From: Neoarius graeffei
Lineage: Eukaryota > Chordata > Actinopteri > Siluriformes > Ariidae
Length of the DNA stretch: 64,000 nucleotides
Assembly: GCF_027579695.1 (NCBI RefSeq)
Contig: NC_083578.1
Location: 5,808,460-5,872,459, forward strand
Direction: 5' to 3'
The position numbers were made by a program, and so were the translations under genes. Of the stretch, positions 53,690 through 64,000 are shown in pieces (position 1 is the stretch's first letter; the number at the start of each line of letters is the position of its first letter). The notes below the pieces were generated by a model. It was given only the letters and a program-made list of their open reading frames with translations, did not search any database and had not been told where the DNA came from.

Positions 53690-54535
53690 TGAGGAACAGA
53701 AACAGTAAGTTAGGGAAAGAAAAGAAAAAGCAAGTAAGTGTGAAGCTACATGTGCTATAATAAGAATTGGATGTTCCTATGACAGCCCAAACATCCAGTT
53801 TATGAAAACCTCATATGGCGAGGATTATTTGGCACAGTTTGATATATGGGTAAAGGACTTAGGATTCCCTGGAAAGGGCAGTTTTAGTCCCAGGCAGATA
53901 GGACAGTTAGAAGAAAAGTTGAAACAGAAGGAAAAAGAAGAGTCTGCAGATAATGTTAAGTTCTTAGGGGACTGGAGGGCGTTTTCTGCATGGAAAGAAG
54001 AAACACTTAAGAGAGAGTACAAAAGAGAGGAACGACAGGCAGGGCTCTCACCCTCTTCTCAGTGTTTGAAATTTCAGATGGACCCTGACCTGGAGTCTGC
54101 CCCAACACCCCGACACACACTGCCTCCTCAGCAAGGCGGAACATCACTCCCACAAGCGCTTCACCCACAGAAAGGGGGAGAAGTCGAGACAAAGAAGAAA
54201 AAAAATATATATTGAGCCTCTGGAATCTCTCCCAGCCTACCAGCTGCCTCCAGCATCAGCGCCTCTCAGCGCTTCTCCGTCACACACGAGATCCGGTCTT
54301 GCATATGGTGATGGAAAAGACACCCTCCTGGACCTGACCACGTGCTCACCAGGGGGAAAAAGGAACAAGAGGAGGAAGAGGTCGAAGTAGGGGCCGAGAC
54401 AGGACAACCTGGAGTGACTCATCCTGGATAAAAGGTGCAACCTGCTACAACTGCAATCAAAAGGGACACATTGCTCGAAATTGTCTCCACAGTAACAGGC
54501 AGAAGCCCCGTGAGGAGTACAACAAAGCAGACTGA
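53690..54535 (+). pseudogene. gag: ERV copy C gag, capsid deleted
   Basis: The start reads ATGAGG near 53690 (Gly-2 lost). The matrix part is open at 53802-54215 (YLAQFDIWVKDLGF, QIGQLEEKLKQKEK). The text then jumps at about 54354 from the linker to GKRNKRRKR and the intact CCHC knuckle CYNCNQKGHIARNC, ending at TGA 54533. About 665 bp encoding most of the capsid are missing compared with copy D. Confidence 0.83.
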
Positions 54536-54663
54536 TGGGCGGACTCTGGGAACGGGCCCCACACAGAGAACAGGGGAGGTAACACACACGCACACCTGAT
54601 GATACACATACACATAGACAGGAGCATTCACATAACGTTAAACACATTAGTAGCAGCACCTGC

Positions 54664-56035
54664 ATGCAACAGCAAGACTACACGGAAACGCCCGATACAC
54701 CAGTCCAGATAGATACACCTGAAGTTGCATTAAGTTTGTTAAAATACACAACTACTCCCTTTTCTAAACTCCCTTGTATGCCCCTCACTGTGTGTGGGCA
54801 TGTGTTAGCCTTTCTAGTAGATTCTGGAGCAGGACACTCAGTGATACAACATGGGGTACTTCCAGTAGACCCACCGCTCAGCTCAAATTCTATTCAGACG
54901 ATGGGCATCTCAGGACGACCTGTAACCGAAACTTTCTCAGTCAACCTCCCGTGTAAAAGCGAGGGAGGAATAGTTATGTCCCACTCATTCCTCATCTCAC
55001 ATACATGTCCAGTAAATTTGTTAGCACGTGATTTAATGTGCAAATTAGAAGTAAATCTCACATCCACTCCAGATGGACTAACTATTGAAGTAAGTGAAAT
55101 GTGCGGTGTGCAGTATGGGTTTGGAAGCCCCCTGTATGTGTATGTCTGGCAGCTCTGCTCAGATCAGTTCACACAAACTCCAAAACTCCTTGTACAGCTC
55201 GCATACTTGAACACCTCATCAGTTGACACAGATTATATGAAAGAGGAAGATTTGCATTGTACAGCACATGTTCACCAAGGTCAAGATGTAGAGTTTGAAA
55301 AGACTTGGTTTGCAGACCCCCATGCACGTGAAAGATTGACCCTCAAACTATGTATTGGTCTAAACATTATTGCGCTGTGCAGGTCCATTTTACTCGTTGT
55401 CCAAACAGCTGCATCAATGCTCATCGCAGTGTTCTCAAACATGTTATAAGCAGCCTCAGAACAGAGGACTTTGAGGTTGACTGCTGCCAACATGATTTCT
55501 TAGACATCATTAATTCTATTCCCCATGTCTCATTAGCAAGGCCACGAGCCACCTATTGGAAAGACGCGGGGAAATGGGTCAAGAAGTGCACAGTCGATGG
55601 CAATGAATGGTCCCAAACAGAGGACCCTAGTGTGTTGTTTTGTCAAAGGCTTGGGGTCTACAAACAAAGTCATGCTATGTTTGTGTATGTTAAGCGCAGC
55701 GTAATATTAGCCACTGATGACCAGGGTCCTGGGGACCCCGGCCATAGTGGCCTGTTTGTCTCTGTTTCCACAGGCATAACTCCAGCAGAGGTGCACCCCA
55801 AATTGGCGGGAGTTCCAAATTCCGTTTGGGCAAAGGGTAAACATGATGTGGGCCTAATAAAGAATGCTGAACCAGTGGTGATCACCCCCAAATCAGATTT
55901 CAGGCCTAAACAGACCCAGTATCCACTCAAACCAGAAGCAATCGCAGGTATAAGACTGATTTTTGATTTGTTGCTGAAGGCAGATGTAATTGTCCCTTGC
56001 CAGGACTCTCCAGTGTGCACTCCTATTTTTTCCAG
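54664..56035 (+). pseudogene. pol: ERV copy C protease and extra domain, frameshifted
   Basis: The protease frame starts upstream of LVDSGAGHS (54815-54850), then follows the extra domain with HCTAH at about 55255-55270. A one-base loss near 55348 shifts the frame; the second frame (55350-56035) carries YWSKHYCAVQVHF, PHVSLARP (about 55520-55545) and NEWSQTEDPSVLF up to SPVCTPIF. The protease frame opens 65 bases after the gag stop and in the -1 frame relative to gag. Confidence 0.84.
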
Positions 56036-57184
56036 TTAAGAAGGCAAGAAAACCGTCCCAGCCCGATGAGTGGAGGTTTGTCCAAGATCTGCAAGCAGTC
56101 AATGCTGCGGCTGTCCCACACACGCCTGATGTCCCTAAAGAGCGCTCTGCAGACCACACCTACTCTGGGACTGCCTGACCCCAATAAACCATTTGTTCAA
56201 ACTGTCAATGAAAAGAAGGGTTTTATGACCTCTGTTCTTTTGCAGAAACACGGGGATAGATTGAGACCTGTAGCCTACTTCTCCAGCAGGCTGGATCCAG
56301 TGGCGGCTGGACTTCCTGTCTGCCTGCGTGCAGTTGCTGCAGCTGAAAAGGCGGTAACTGCCTCCAGAAATATTGTGGGGTATTCTAACCTCACCCTTTT
56401 GGTCCCACATGCTGTCTCCCTGCTTCTGTTGGAGAAAAAGACGTCACATTTGTCAGCACAGAGATGGTTGAAGTATAAGACAGTCATACTTGATATGCCT
56501 AACATCACTGTGAAACATTGTACTGTTCTGAATCCTGCCTCTCTTCTCCCTACAGAGGACGATGGAGAGCCACATGACTGTGTTGCTCTCACTAATGATT
56601 TTTGTTCCCCCAGGGCAGATTTAAAGAGCGACCCTTTGGAAAATCCAGACATGATCCTCTATGTGGATGGTTCAGCCTCCAGAGACCCAGACACGGGAAA
56701 GAACAAAGTAGGTTTTGCCATAGTCTTAGATCACGAGGTCCTCAAGGCGTTGTGTCTGTCCTCGAACCTGTCGGCGCAGGCTGCAGAGCTCTGTGCCCTC
56801 ATTGAGGCATGCAAATTGGTGGCAGGGCAATCTATCAATATTTTTACAGACAGTAGGTATGCATTTGGCGTTGTGCATGATTTTGGCACCATTTGGAAAC
56901 ATAGAAATGTTCTCACTAGCACAGGATCTCCCATTGCACATCATAAACTGGTCTCTGAGTTGTTGGATGCTGTTCTACTCCCTAGAGCCATTGCTGTGTG
57001 TAAGTGTGCTGCCCATACTAACAATACTGATCTTGTGTCTCAAGGGAATGCCAGGGCGGACGCGGCAGCTAAGTGTGCAGCCTCAGCTTCCAGTTCACCC
57101 TCTAACCTTGCCTTTCCTCAGGTTTCTACCCCTTGTTTACAGCTAGCGGATCTTCAGAGCACTGCCACCCAGGACGAGAGATGA
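55997..57184 (+). pseudogene. pol: ERV copy C pol: RT thumb/RNase H after RT-core deletion
   Basis: The frame begins with the end of the RT N-terminal part out of frame, passes the deletion junction near 56138 (CCCTAAAGAGCGC) and continues with TTPTLGLPDPNKPFV, YVDGSASRDP, AELCALIEA and TDSRYAFG of RNase H to the stop at 57182 after TQDER. The same 644-bp deletion is present in copy A. RNase H residues are intact, but the polymerase is lost. Confidence 0.86.
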
Positions 57185-58030
57185 GTCTGGAAACAGGCGG
57201 GCTGTATCCTTGCAAACTCGCTCTGGGTGTGTCCCTCGGGCCGTCCCTGTCTACCAAAATACATGTTCACTTTCTATGCAAAATTGGCACATGGGCTCAC
57301 TCATGTGTCAAAAAGGGGGGATGGTAGCAGAAGTAACAAAGAGATGGTTCACAAAGGGGTTTTCAAATTATGCTGCGAAATTTTGCAAGCAATGCTTGAT
57401 ATGTGCACAAAATAATGCAGGTCAAGGTATCAAACTAACTCAAGCAGCACACCCAATACCAGACAAACCATTTGATCACCTCCAAATGGACTTCATTGAA
57501 CTGACGCTTAGAGAGGGAAAATGGGTCACTTAAAAATAAACTAAGCAAAGCTTGTGCAGAAACAGGGCTAGGATGGACAAAGGTCCTCCCTGTAGTACTC
57601 ACACAAATGAGGATGTAAACTAGGCCTAAACATGGGTTAAGCCCATTCGAAATTCTGTTTGGACGAGTACCCAACACGGGGATAGGGCTAGCTCAAGGAA
57701 CACTCCTGGACACCACACTGTGTGATGATGCAATGTTGAATTACTGTGCAACGTTGTCCTCTGCTTTGAAATCTATCCACAAACAGGTAAAAGAAGCACT
57801 TCCCAAACCCGCTGAGGGACCTCTGCACGATCTACAACCAGGGGATTGGATCGTGGTAAAGAACTTCCGACGAACCAAGTGAAACAAGCCACGATGGAAC
57901 GGCCCATTCTAGGTCCTGCTCACGACCCCAACGGCAGTGAAAGTCACAGGCAGAGTGATGTGGATCCATGCTAGCCACTGCAGGAGGGTTCCTGAACTGG
58001 CTGAGCAGGAGGAAAAGGAAGGCCTAAGTG
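57185..58030 (+). pseudogene. pol: ERV copy C integrase, core deleted, several stops
   Basis: The zinc region (HGLTHVSK, CKQCLIC) and DFIEL are followed at about 57508 by REGKWVT and a stop: the same 260-bp core deletion as in copy B. The C-terminal part has a TGG to TGA change in the RTKW segment (about 57882) and a further stop at CCCATTCTAG (57908). Not functional. Confidence 0.85.
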
Positions 58031-58610
58031 ACCAGACGCTGACTAAAGCTTGTGAGGAAGAAAGGCATCACTGCATGGAACAGTGCGAGTATCACATCAA
58101 TCACGCACGCACCCTCAATAGGGAAGAGTATTTGTGTCTAGCTGATAGATAAGTCTTAGGGTTTTGAGTTTCCTCCAAGTCCCGGTGAGGTGGGACGAGG
58201 GCTGATAGGGCGTGCCCGCCCTCTGAGCACCAATACACGTCAAGAAGGGCAAGGGTTAACTCGGTAACATCACTGAGGCACTGAACAAGATGCGCAAGGT
58301 TGCTGAACAATTATGAGCAAACGAACATGGAGGAGACAAAGACAGCTGGTGGCATTGGTTCAGTGGATGGAAGACTCTGATTCTATCCACCATACCGGTC
58401 CTGGGCTTAGTGATTGTGATGTTATGTTTGCTCCCTGTTCTCTGTCAATGTTGTATGTCTGTGTTTCAGAGGCAGCTGACAAATATCGGTTACCAGATGG
58501 TGAAAATAGACTCCGATGACTTGCCTGACTGGCCTCCAAACCCACACGAAGACTATAACCCACCGTTCGATGACATCACCACAGTTGACATGAAATTAGT
58601 CCTGATTTAA
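58030..58610 (+). pseudogene. env: ERV copy C env remnant (transmembrane stub)
   Basis: A short piece with [19 protein letters not shown] (58045-58110) ends at TAG/TAA near 58150. Then NITEALNKMRKVAEQL, a heptad-like segment, stops at TGA at about 58313. After that WWHWFSGWK and the anchor LGLVIVMLCLLPVLCQCC lead to the cytoplasmic tail and the stop at 58608. Surface subunit and most of the ectodomain are absent. Best preserved stub of the three. Confidence 0.72.
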
Positions 58611-58819
58611 ACACTTTCATTATGATTGTTTCCTGTTCTATTATTCCTGATCTATGTATATGGCTTGCTAGCATTCATTTAAAATGTCTATGTCTTATAA
58701 AAACAGCCTTAGCATTATCCCTGTACACTCAATGACGTGTTAAGTCGAATCTCTCTGAGAAATCTTATCACTGAAACTGTGTACAGTTCTTTTCTTTCCT
58801 TTTAGTAATTTATCCTATA

Positions 58820-58836
58820 GGATAAAAAGGGGGGAA
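58820..58836 (+). other. Polypurine tract of ERV copy C
   Basis: GGATAAAAAGGGGGGAA directly before the shared LTR at 58837. Confidence 0.87.
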
Positions 58837-59346
58837 TGTGAGGGAATTTTTAATGGATGAACATTATTATTCTCTGTGTTTCTGTGTGTTGAGCTCAAGT
58901 GGCCTATACTGAGAAAGATGTTTTTTCCTATGTTGTAATCGCTTTTCTGTGGCCTTGGTGGTAATGAGCAGGGTGCTTGAGTTCATCCTAGCTTGCATCT
59001 TCTCATGATGTAACCACCTTTCCTGACCTTGGTGGTGATAAGCAGTGTGCCTGAGTTCTCATAACTACGCATCCGCCCGCATGCCAGGTGCACGCTCTAA
59101 CAAAGCTTCATAGAAAATCTTGAGCCAATCACGTGAAGACACAAGCAGTGAGCGAATTCTTTCAGAGTATAATAGATAACATTCCTAAAACACAACTCAG
59201 AGTGCGCGTACTCTCTGCATCATCAGAAGTGATGTCTTCTTCTATTCTTCTCTTTCCTTTCCTATTTTATATATCTTTTATATGATCTATAATAAATGAC
59301 TGAAAAGACAACTGTTCTGAAGTGTTTATAAGAAATTTCCATTACA
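58837..59346 (+). repeat. LTR shared by ERV copies C and D
   Basis: 510 bp from TGTGAGGG to CCATTACA. A polypurine tract precedes it and a PBS follows it, so it is the 3' LTR of C and the 5' LTR of D at once. Confidence 0.95.
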
Positions 59347-59349
59347 ATT

Positions 59350-59367
59350 TGACGTCCCTGGGTGGGC
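59350..59367 (+). other. ERV copy D primer binding site (tRNA-Asn-like)
   Basis: TGACGTCCCTGGGTGGGC, 17 of 18 complementary to tRNA-Asn, the same as in copy A. Confidence 0.82.
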
Positions 59368-59694
59368 CCTATGCGTCTGATCCTCGGACGACGGAACACT
59401 CCCAAGGCTTCGGTGCGGAGCTGAGAACTCGGACGAGAGACCAGGCCATCAGGGCTCACCGAACCAGTAAGTGATAACTTTGCATTCTTGTGTAAAGAAA
59501 TTAGTGGAAACAGTATTTAAAGAATGATACAAGAAATGGACAGAGATTTGTCCTAGTATTTAAAAATGATATAAGAGACGGACAGAAGTTTGTCCGAGCT
59601 CAGGAGGACTGCTAAGCTGTGGTACCATCAATATGTTTGCAGAAAACGGATAAAACACAATTTTGAGACAATAAACCGCGAGTAGTTTATTGGG

Positions 59695-60018
59695 TTGTGT
59701 AAGAGAATTATCCGCCCAAGTGACGACTGGGTAACGGCTCACCTACTTGAGCGAGGGAAGTACAGATGCACGTCTCGACGGACTCACGTTCAGCGATTCG
59801 TAACTGGGAAAGAATTGAATCTTGCTCCCTTTGTTCTGTGTGAACAACTGGCCCGTTGGAGGAACGGGATAGAGAGGTTCGATCACAAAGTCGCAAAGAC
59901 ACACCGGTGTGCACGCAAAATATTGATGAATCAACAGAGTACTGTCCTCCTCCAAATTCTGAAACAGAGAAACAGCTTTTGTACACATGCGCGAGTTGTC
60001 TTTGAGGTTGTTGTGTGA
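59695..60018 (+). other. ERV copy D leader ORF
   Basis: 107 codons, the same leader frame as in C but stopped by TGA after VFEVVV. Opens at TTG. Function unknown. Confidence 0.45.
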
Positions 60019-60714
60019 AATGATACCTACTTTGGTTTAAGGCAAATGTCAGATAAATTGTTTACTAATAAGAACACACCTAAAAGATTATTGTGTTGCA
60101 TTTTGGGACATAGTCCAACTTGCTCTTCTTGTGATTCTGAAAAAAAAAACTCAGCTATTGTTGTCATAACCTATTGATATAACAGTGTACAATGAGGAAC
60201 AGAAACAGTAAGTTAGGGAAAGAAAAGAAAAAGCAAGTAAGTGTGAAGCTACATGTGCTATAATAAGAATTGGATGTTCCTATGACAGCCCAAACATCCA
60301 GTTTATGAAAACCTCATATGGCGAGGATTATTTGGCACAGTTTGATATATGGGTAAAGGACTTAGGATTCCCTGGAAAGGGCAGTTTTAGTCCCAGGCAG
60401 ATAGGACAGTTAGAAGAAAAGTTGAAACAGAAGGAAAAAGAAGAGTCTGCAGATAATGTTAAGTTCTTTGGGGACTGGAGGGCGTTTTCTGCATGGAAAG
60501 AAGAAACACTTAAGAGAGAGTACAAAAGAGAGAAACGACAGGCAGGGCTCTCACCCTCTTCTCAGTGTTTGAAATTTCAGATGGACCCTGACCTGGAGTC
60601 TGCCCCAACACCCCGACACACACTGCCTCCTCAGCAAGGCGGAACATCACTCCCACAAGCGCTTCACCCACAGAAAGGGGGAGAAGTCGAGACAAAGAAG
60701 AAAAAAAATATATA

Positions 60715-62323
60715 CAGTGGTGCTTGAAAGTTTGTGAGCCCTTTAGAATTTTCCATATTTCTGCATAAATATGACCTAAAACATCATCAGATTTTCACAC
60801 ACGTCCTAAAAGTAGATAAAGAGAACCCAGTTAAACAAATGAGACAAAAATATTATACTTGGCCATTTATTTATTGAGGAAACCGATCCAATATTACATA
60901 TCTGTGAGTACTAAAAGTATGTGAACCTCTAGGATTAGCAGTTAATTTGAAGGTGAAATTAGAGTCAGGTGTTTTCAAGCAATGGGATGACAATCAGGTG
61001 TGAGTGGGCACCCTGTTTTATTTAAAGAACAGGGATCTATCAAAGTCTGATCTTCACAACACATGTTTGTGGAAGTGTATCATGCGACAAACAAAGGAGA
61101 TTTCTGAGGACCTCAGAAAAAGCATTGTTGATGCTCATCAGGCTGGAAAAGGTTACAAAACCATCTCTAAAGAGTCTGGACTCCACCAATCCACAGTCAG
61201 ACAGATTGTGTACAAATGGAGGAAATTCAAGACCATTGTTACCCTCCCCAGGAGTGGTCGACCAACAAAGATCACTCCAAGAGCAAGGTGTGTAATAGTC
61301 GGCGAGGTCACAAAGGACCCCAGGGTAACTTCTAAGCAACTGAAGGCCTCTCTCACATTGGCTAATGTTAATGTTCATGAGTCCACCATCAGATGAACAC
61401 TGAACAACAATGGTGTCCATGGCAGGGTTGCAAGGAGAAATCCACTGCTCTCCAAAAAGAACATTGCTGCTCATCTGCAGTTTGCTAAAGATCACGTGGA
61501 CAAGCCAGAAGGCTATTGGAAAAATGTTTTGTGGATAGATGAGACCAAAACAGAACTTTTTGGTTTAAATGAGAAGTGTTATGTTTGGAGAAAGGAAAAC
61601 ACTGCATTCCAGCATAAGAACCTTATCCCATCTGTGAAACATGGTGGTGGTAGTATCATGGTTTGGGCCTGTTTTGCTGCATCTGGGCCAGGACAGCTTG
61701 CCATCATTGATGGAACAATGAATTCTGAATTATACCAGCGAATTCTAAAGGAAAATGTCAGGACATCTGTCCATGAACTGAATCTCAAGAGAAGGTGGGT
61801 CATGCAGCAAGACAATGACCCTAAGCACACAAGTCATTCTACCAAAGAATGGTTAAAGAAGAATAAAGTTAATGTTTTGGAATGGCCAAGTCAAAGTCCT
61901 GACCTTAATCCAATGGAAATGTTGTGGAAGGACCTGAAGTGAGCAGTTCATGTGAGGAAACTCACCAACACCCCAGAGTTGAAGCTGTTCTATATGGAGG
62001 AACGGGCTAAAATTCCTCCAAGCCGGTGTGCAGGACTGATCAACAGTTACCAGAAATGTTTAGTTGCAGTTATTGCTGCACAAGGGGGTCACACCAGATA
62101 CTGAAAGCAAAGGTTCACATACTTTTGCCACTCACAGATATGTAACATTGGATCATTTTCCTCAATAAATAAATGACCAAGTATAATATTTTTGTCTCAT
62201 TTGTTTAACTGGGTTCTCTTTATCTACTTTTAGGACTTGTGTGAAATCTGATGATGTTTTAGGTCATATTTATGCAGAAATATTGAAAATTCTAAAGGGT
62301 TCACAAACTTTCAAGCACCACTG
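60715..62323 (+). mobile_element. Tc1-like transposon copy 3, full length
   Basis: 1609 bp, ends CAGTGGTGCTTGAAAG and CTTTCAAGCACCACTG, flanked by TA inside a TATATA run; copy C shows the empty site near 54211. Confidence 0.94.
61081..62104 (+). pseudogene. Tc1-like transposase (copy 3), three or more stops
   Basis: ATG 61081 starts MRQTKEISEDLRKSIVD. The frame is stopped at 61394 (AGA to TGA after HESTIR), resumes through WIDETKTELFG, QQDNDPKHTSH and SPDLNPME, and is stopped again at 61940 (CGA-type to TGA after WKDLK). The first catalytic block reads WIDE rather than WTDE. The DDE residues remain visible. Confidence 0.88.
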
Positions 62324-63479
62324 TATATGAGCCTCTGGAATCTCTCCCAGCCTACCAGCTGCCTCCAGCATCAGTGCCTCTCAGCGCTTCTCCGTCACAC
62401 ACGAGATCCGGTCTGGCATATGGTGATGGAAAAGACACCCTCCTGGACCTGACCACGTGCTCAACAGGGGTCCACAAGGCCATAATCTAAAGTCTGAAGT
62501 CCTTCATCTTCCAATGATGGAAGTGGCTGGAGCTGACGGCGTGCTTTTAGTCTACAGACCCTGGATGACAGCTGATATCAAGGAAAGCATGGCTTCTCTT
62601 CCCAATGTGAGAGAGGTAGGAGGAAAGAGATTTGGTAACGAACTGTTGATATTTTGCAGAGAATTCCGACCGACCACCCATGAACTTCGCTGCCTAATCA
62701 TGACCAAGATGGGTATAGATTGGAACAAAGTTTCCAAAGATTGGCCGGAAGCTGACCAGCGAATGACTACACCAGACTGGAGCGTGGCTGGCAATGGTGA
62801 GTACAGAGATACCATCACTGCTCTCTGTGCTTGTCTGGACAGTACTTTTCCCTTGAACATAGACATTACTAAGATCGGTATGTGTAAGCAAGAAGATGTG
62901 AAGTGGTGTCAGCGTTTTTCGCCCGTCTCACCGCCACGCACGAGAAACACAGTGGCCTGACCAGACCCGTGAACCTGGCTGCAGTGGAGGGCACTCCTGA
63001 GTCTCACCAAGATCGAGCAGTACGCTGTGCATGCAGAAAAGCTGCTGAAAGAGAAGGAGAAGACAAAGTAGACACAAAGAGACCAAGATCTACATGCTGC
63101 CACTCTCACTCTTTTCCAGACTGTTCAGCCTGGAGAAAAAGGAACAAGAGGAGGAAGAGGTCGAAGTAGGGGCCGAGACAGGACAACCTGGAGTGACTCG
63201 TCCTGGATAAAAGGTGCAACCTGCTACAACTGCAATTAAAAGGGACACATTGCTCGAAATTGTCTCCACAGTAACAGGCAGAAGCCCCGTGAGGAGTACA
63301 GCAAAGCAGACTGATGGGCGGACTCCGGGAACGGGCCCCACACAGAGAGCAGGGGAGGTAACACACACGCACACCTGATGATACACATACACATAGACAG
63401 GAGCATTCACATAACGTTAAACACATTAGTAGCAGCACCTGCATGCAACAGCAAGACTACACAGAAATGCCCGATACAC

Positions 63480-64000
63480 CAGTCCAGATAGATACACCTG
63501 AAGTTGCATTAAGTTTGTTAAAATACACAACTACTCCCTTCTCTAAACTCCCTTGTATGCCCCTCACTGTGTGTGGGCATGTGTTAGCCTTTCTAGTAGA
63601 TTCTGGAGCAGGACACTCAGTGATACAACATGGGGTACTTCCAGTAGACCCACCGCTCAGCTCAAATTCTATTCAGATGATGGGCATCTCAGGACGACCT
63701 GTAACCGAAACTTTCTCAGTCAACCTCCCGTGTAAAAGCGAGGGAGGAATAGTTACGTCCCACTCATTCCTCATCTCACATACATGTCCAGTAAATTTGT
63801 TAGCACGTGATTTAATGTGCAAATTAGAAGTAAATCTCACATCCACTCCAGATGGACTAACTATTGAAGTAAGTGAAATGTGCGGTGTGCAGTATGGGTT
63901 TGGAAGCACCCTGTATGTGTATGTCTGGCAGCTCTGCTCAGATCAGTTCACACAAACTCCAAAACACCTTGTACAGCTCGCATACTTGAACACCTCATCA
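63480..64000 (+). pseudogene. pol: ERV copy D protease start (partial at window end)
   Basis: MPLTVCGH, LVDSGAGHS (near 63595-63625) and YGFGSTLYVYVWQLCSDQ are open to the window end. It is a near copy of 54690-55220. Completeness unknown because the window ends. Confidence 0.8.

Larger units (their letters stand above)
52345..59346 (+). mobile_element. Endogenous retrovirus copy C, LTR to LTR, heavily deleted
   Basis: Plus-strand provirus with LTRs at 52345-52854 and 58837-59346. Gag lacks about 665 bp of capsid sequence (junction near 54354; copy D keeps it), pol lacks both the RT core (junction near 56138) and the integrase core (near 57508), and env is a stub. The second LTR also serves as the first LTR of copy D. 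It inserted in an intron of hAT1. Confidence 0.94.
60193..63315 (+). pseudogene. gag: ERV copy D gag, split by Tc1 and further lesions
   Basis: Matrix part 60305-60712 (YLAQFDIWVKDLGF), then the Tc1 at 60715-62323. The capsid part 62457-62900 contains VYRPWMTADIKESMASLPN and TTHELRCLIMTKMGIDW. A frameshift lies near 62900 and about 90 bp are missing near 62999, where the text jumps to LTKIEQ-type sequence. The zinc knuckle reads CYNCN then TAA, a CAA to TAA stop. Start codon followed by AGG, as in B and C. Cannot make Gag. Confidence 0.84.
59347..64000 (+). mobile_element. Endogenous retrovirus copy D (interior), cut by window edge
   Basis: Interior of a second provirus that follows the shared LTR: PBS at 59350, leader ORF, gag with a Tc1 insertion (60715-62323), nucleocapsid and protease start. 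It leaves the window within the protease/extra-domain region, just before the first H motif. It is nearly identical to copy C over the leader and matrix region but keeps the capsid part that C lost. Confidence 0.93.

Noticed and set aside
59743..59988. Minus-strand frames opposite the ERV leader (seen in all four copies)
   Set aside because: These are antisense to the leader region with no promoter or motif; they reflect low stop density. They also weaken the case for the sense leader ORF.

Overview
The window looks like a block of teleost fish genome, probably catfish-like. A vertebrate intron-exon MHC class II beta gene sits among fish-type SINEs (resembling the Mermaid family I associate with catfishes), L2- and RTE-type LINEs, Tc1-like transposons, hAT and Harbinger DNA transposons, and several copies of one endogenous retrovirus (ERV) family. 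No bacterial-style operons, rRNA or CRISPR arrays are present. The species call is an inference from repeat style only.

Layout, left to right. 1-2562: minus-strand LINE with an esterase-type ORF1 and the start of an APE endonuclease ORF2. 2563-23899: ERV copy A (minus strand), swollen to 21 kb by nested insertions: a Harbinger derivative (3249-4418); an L2-like LINE (6524-13835) that holds another LINE, an RTE LINE, a Gypsy fragment and a Tc1 fragment; a near full-length L2 LINE (14373-18127); and a hAT MITE (19841-20679). 23900-24425: short spacer. 24426-32977: ERV copy B (minus), structurally complete from LTR to LTR with a 4-bp target duplication. 32982-35760: one complete five-exon MHC class II beta gene, the only clear host gene. 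35761-38980: SINEs, a MITE and host intergenic DNA. 38981-52344: a split hAT transposon (hAT1) whose large intron holds a nest of hAT, hAT5-like, solo LTR and RTE elements, the innermost RTE with an intact EN-RT ORF. 52345-64000: ERV copies C and D (plus strand), arranged head to tail and sharing one LTR; D runs off the window.

The ERV family has LTRs of 510-546 bp, a tRNA-Asn-like primer binding site, an open leader frame before gag, a gag with one CCHC knuckle, protease, RT, RNase H, integrase, and an env reduced to a transmembrane stub. Copies carry complementary lesions. A and C share one RT deletion and B and C share one integrase deletion, so no copy seen here encodes both RT and integrase. 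Between protease and RT there is an extra domain with two H-x-(T/S) motifs about 90 residues apart, which resembles the signature of 2H phosphoesterases. This is the most interesting candidate in the window and needs a profile or structure search.

The class II beta gene reads through cleanly (249 residues, all splice sites canonical, both disulfide pairs and the membrane anchor present). No class II alpha partner gene is visible. A candidate X/Y-box promoter lies next to a TG-rich minisatellite that repeats the Y-box core.
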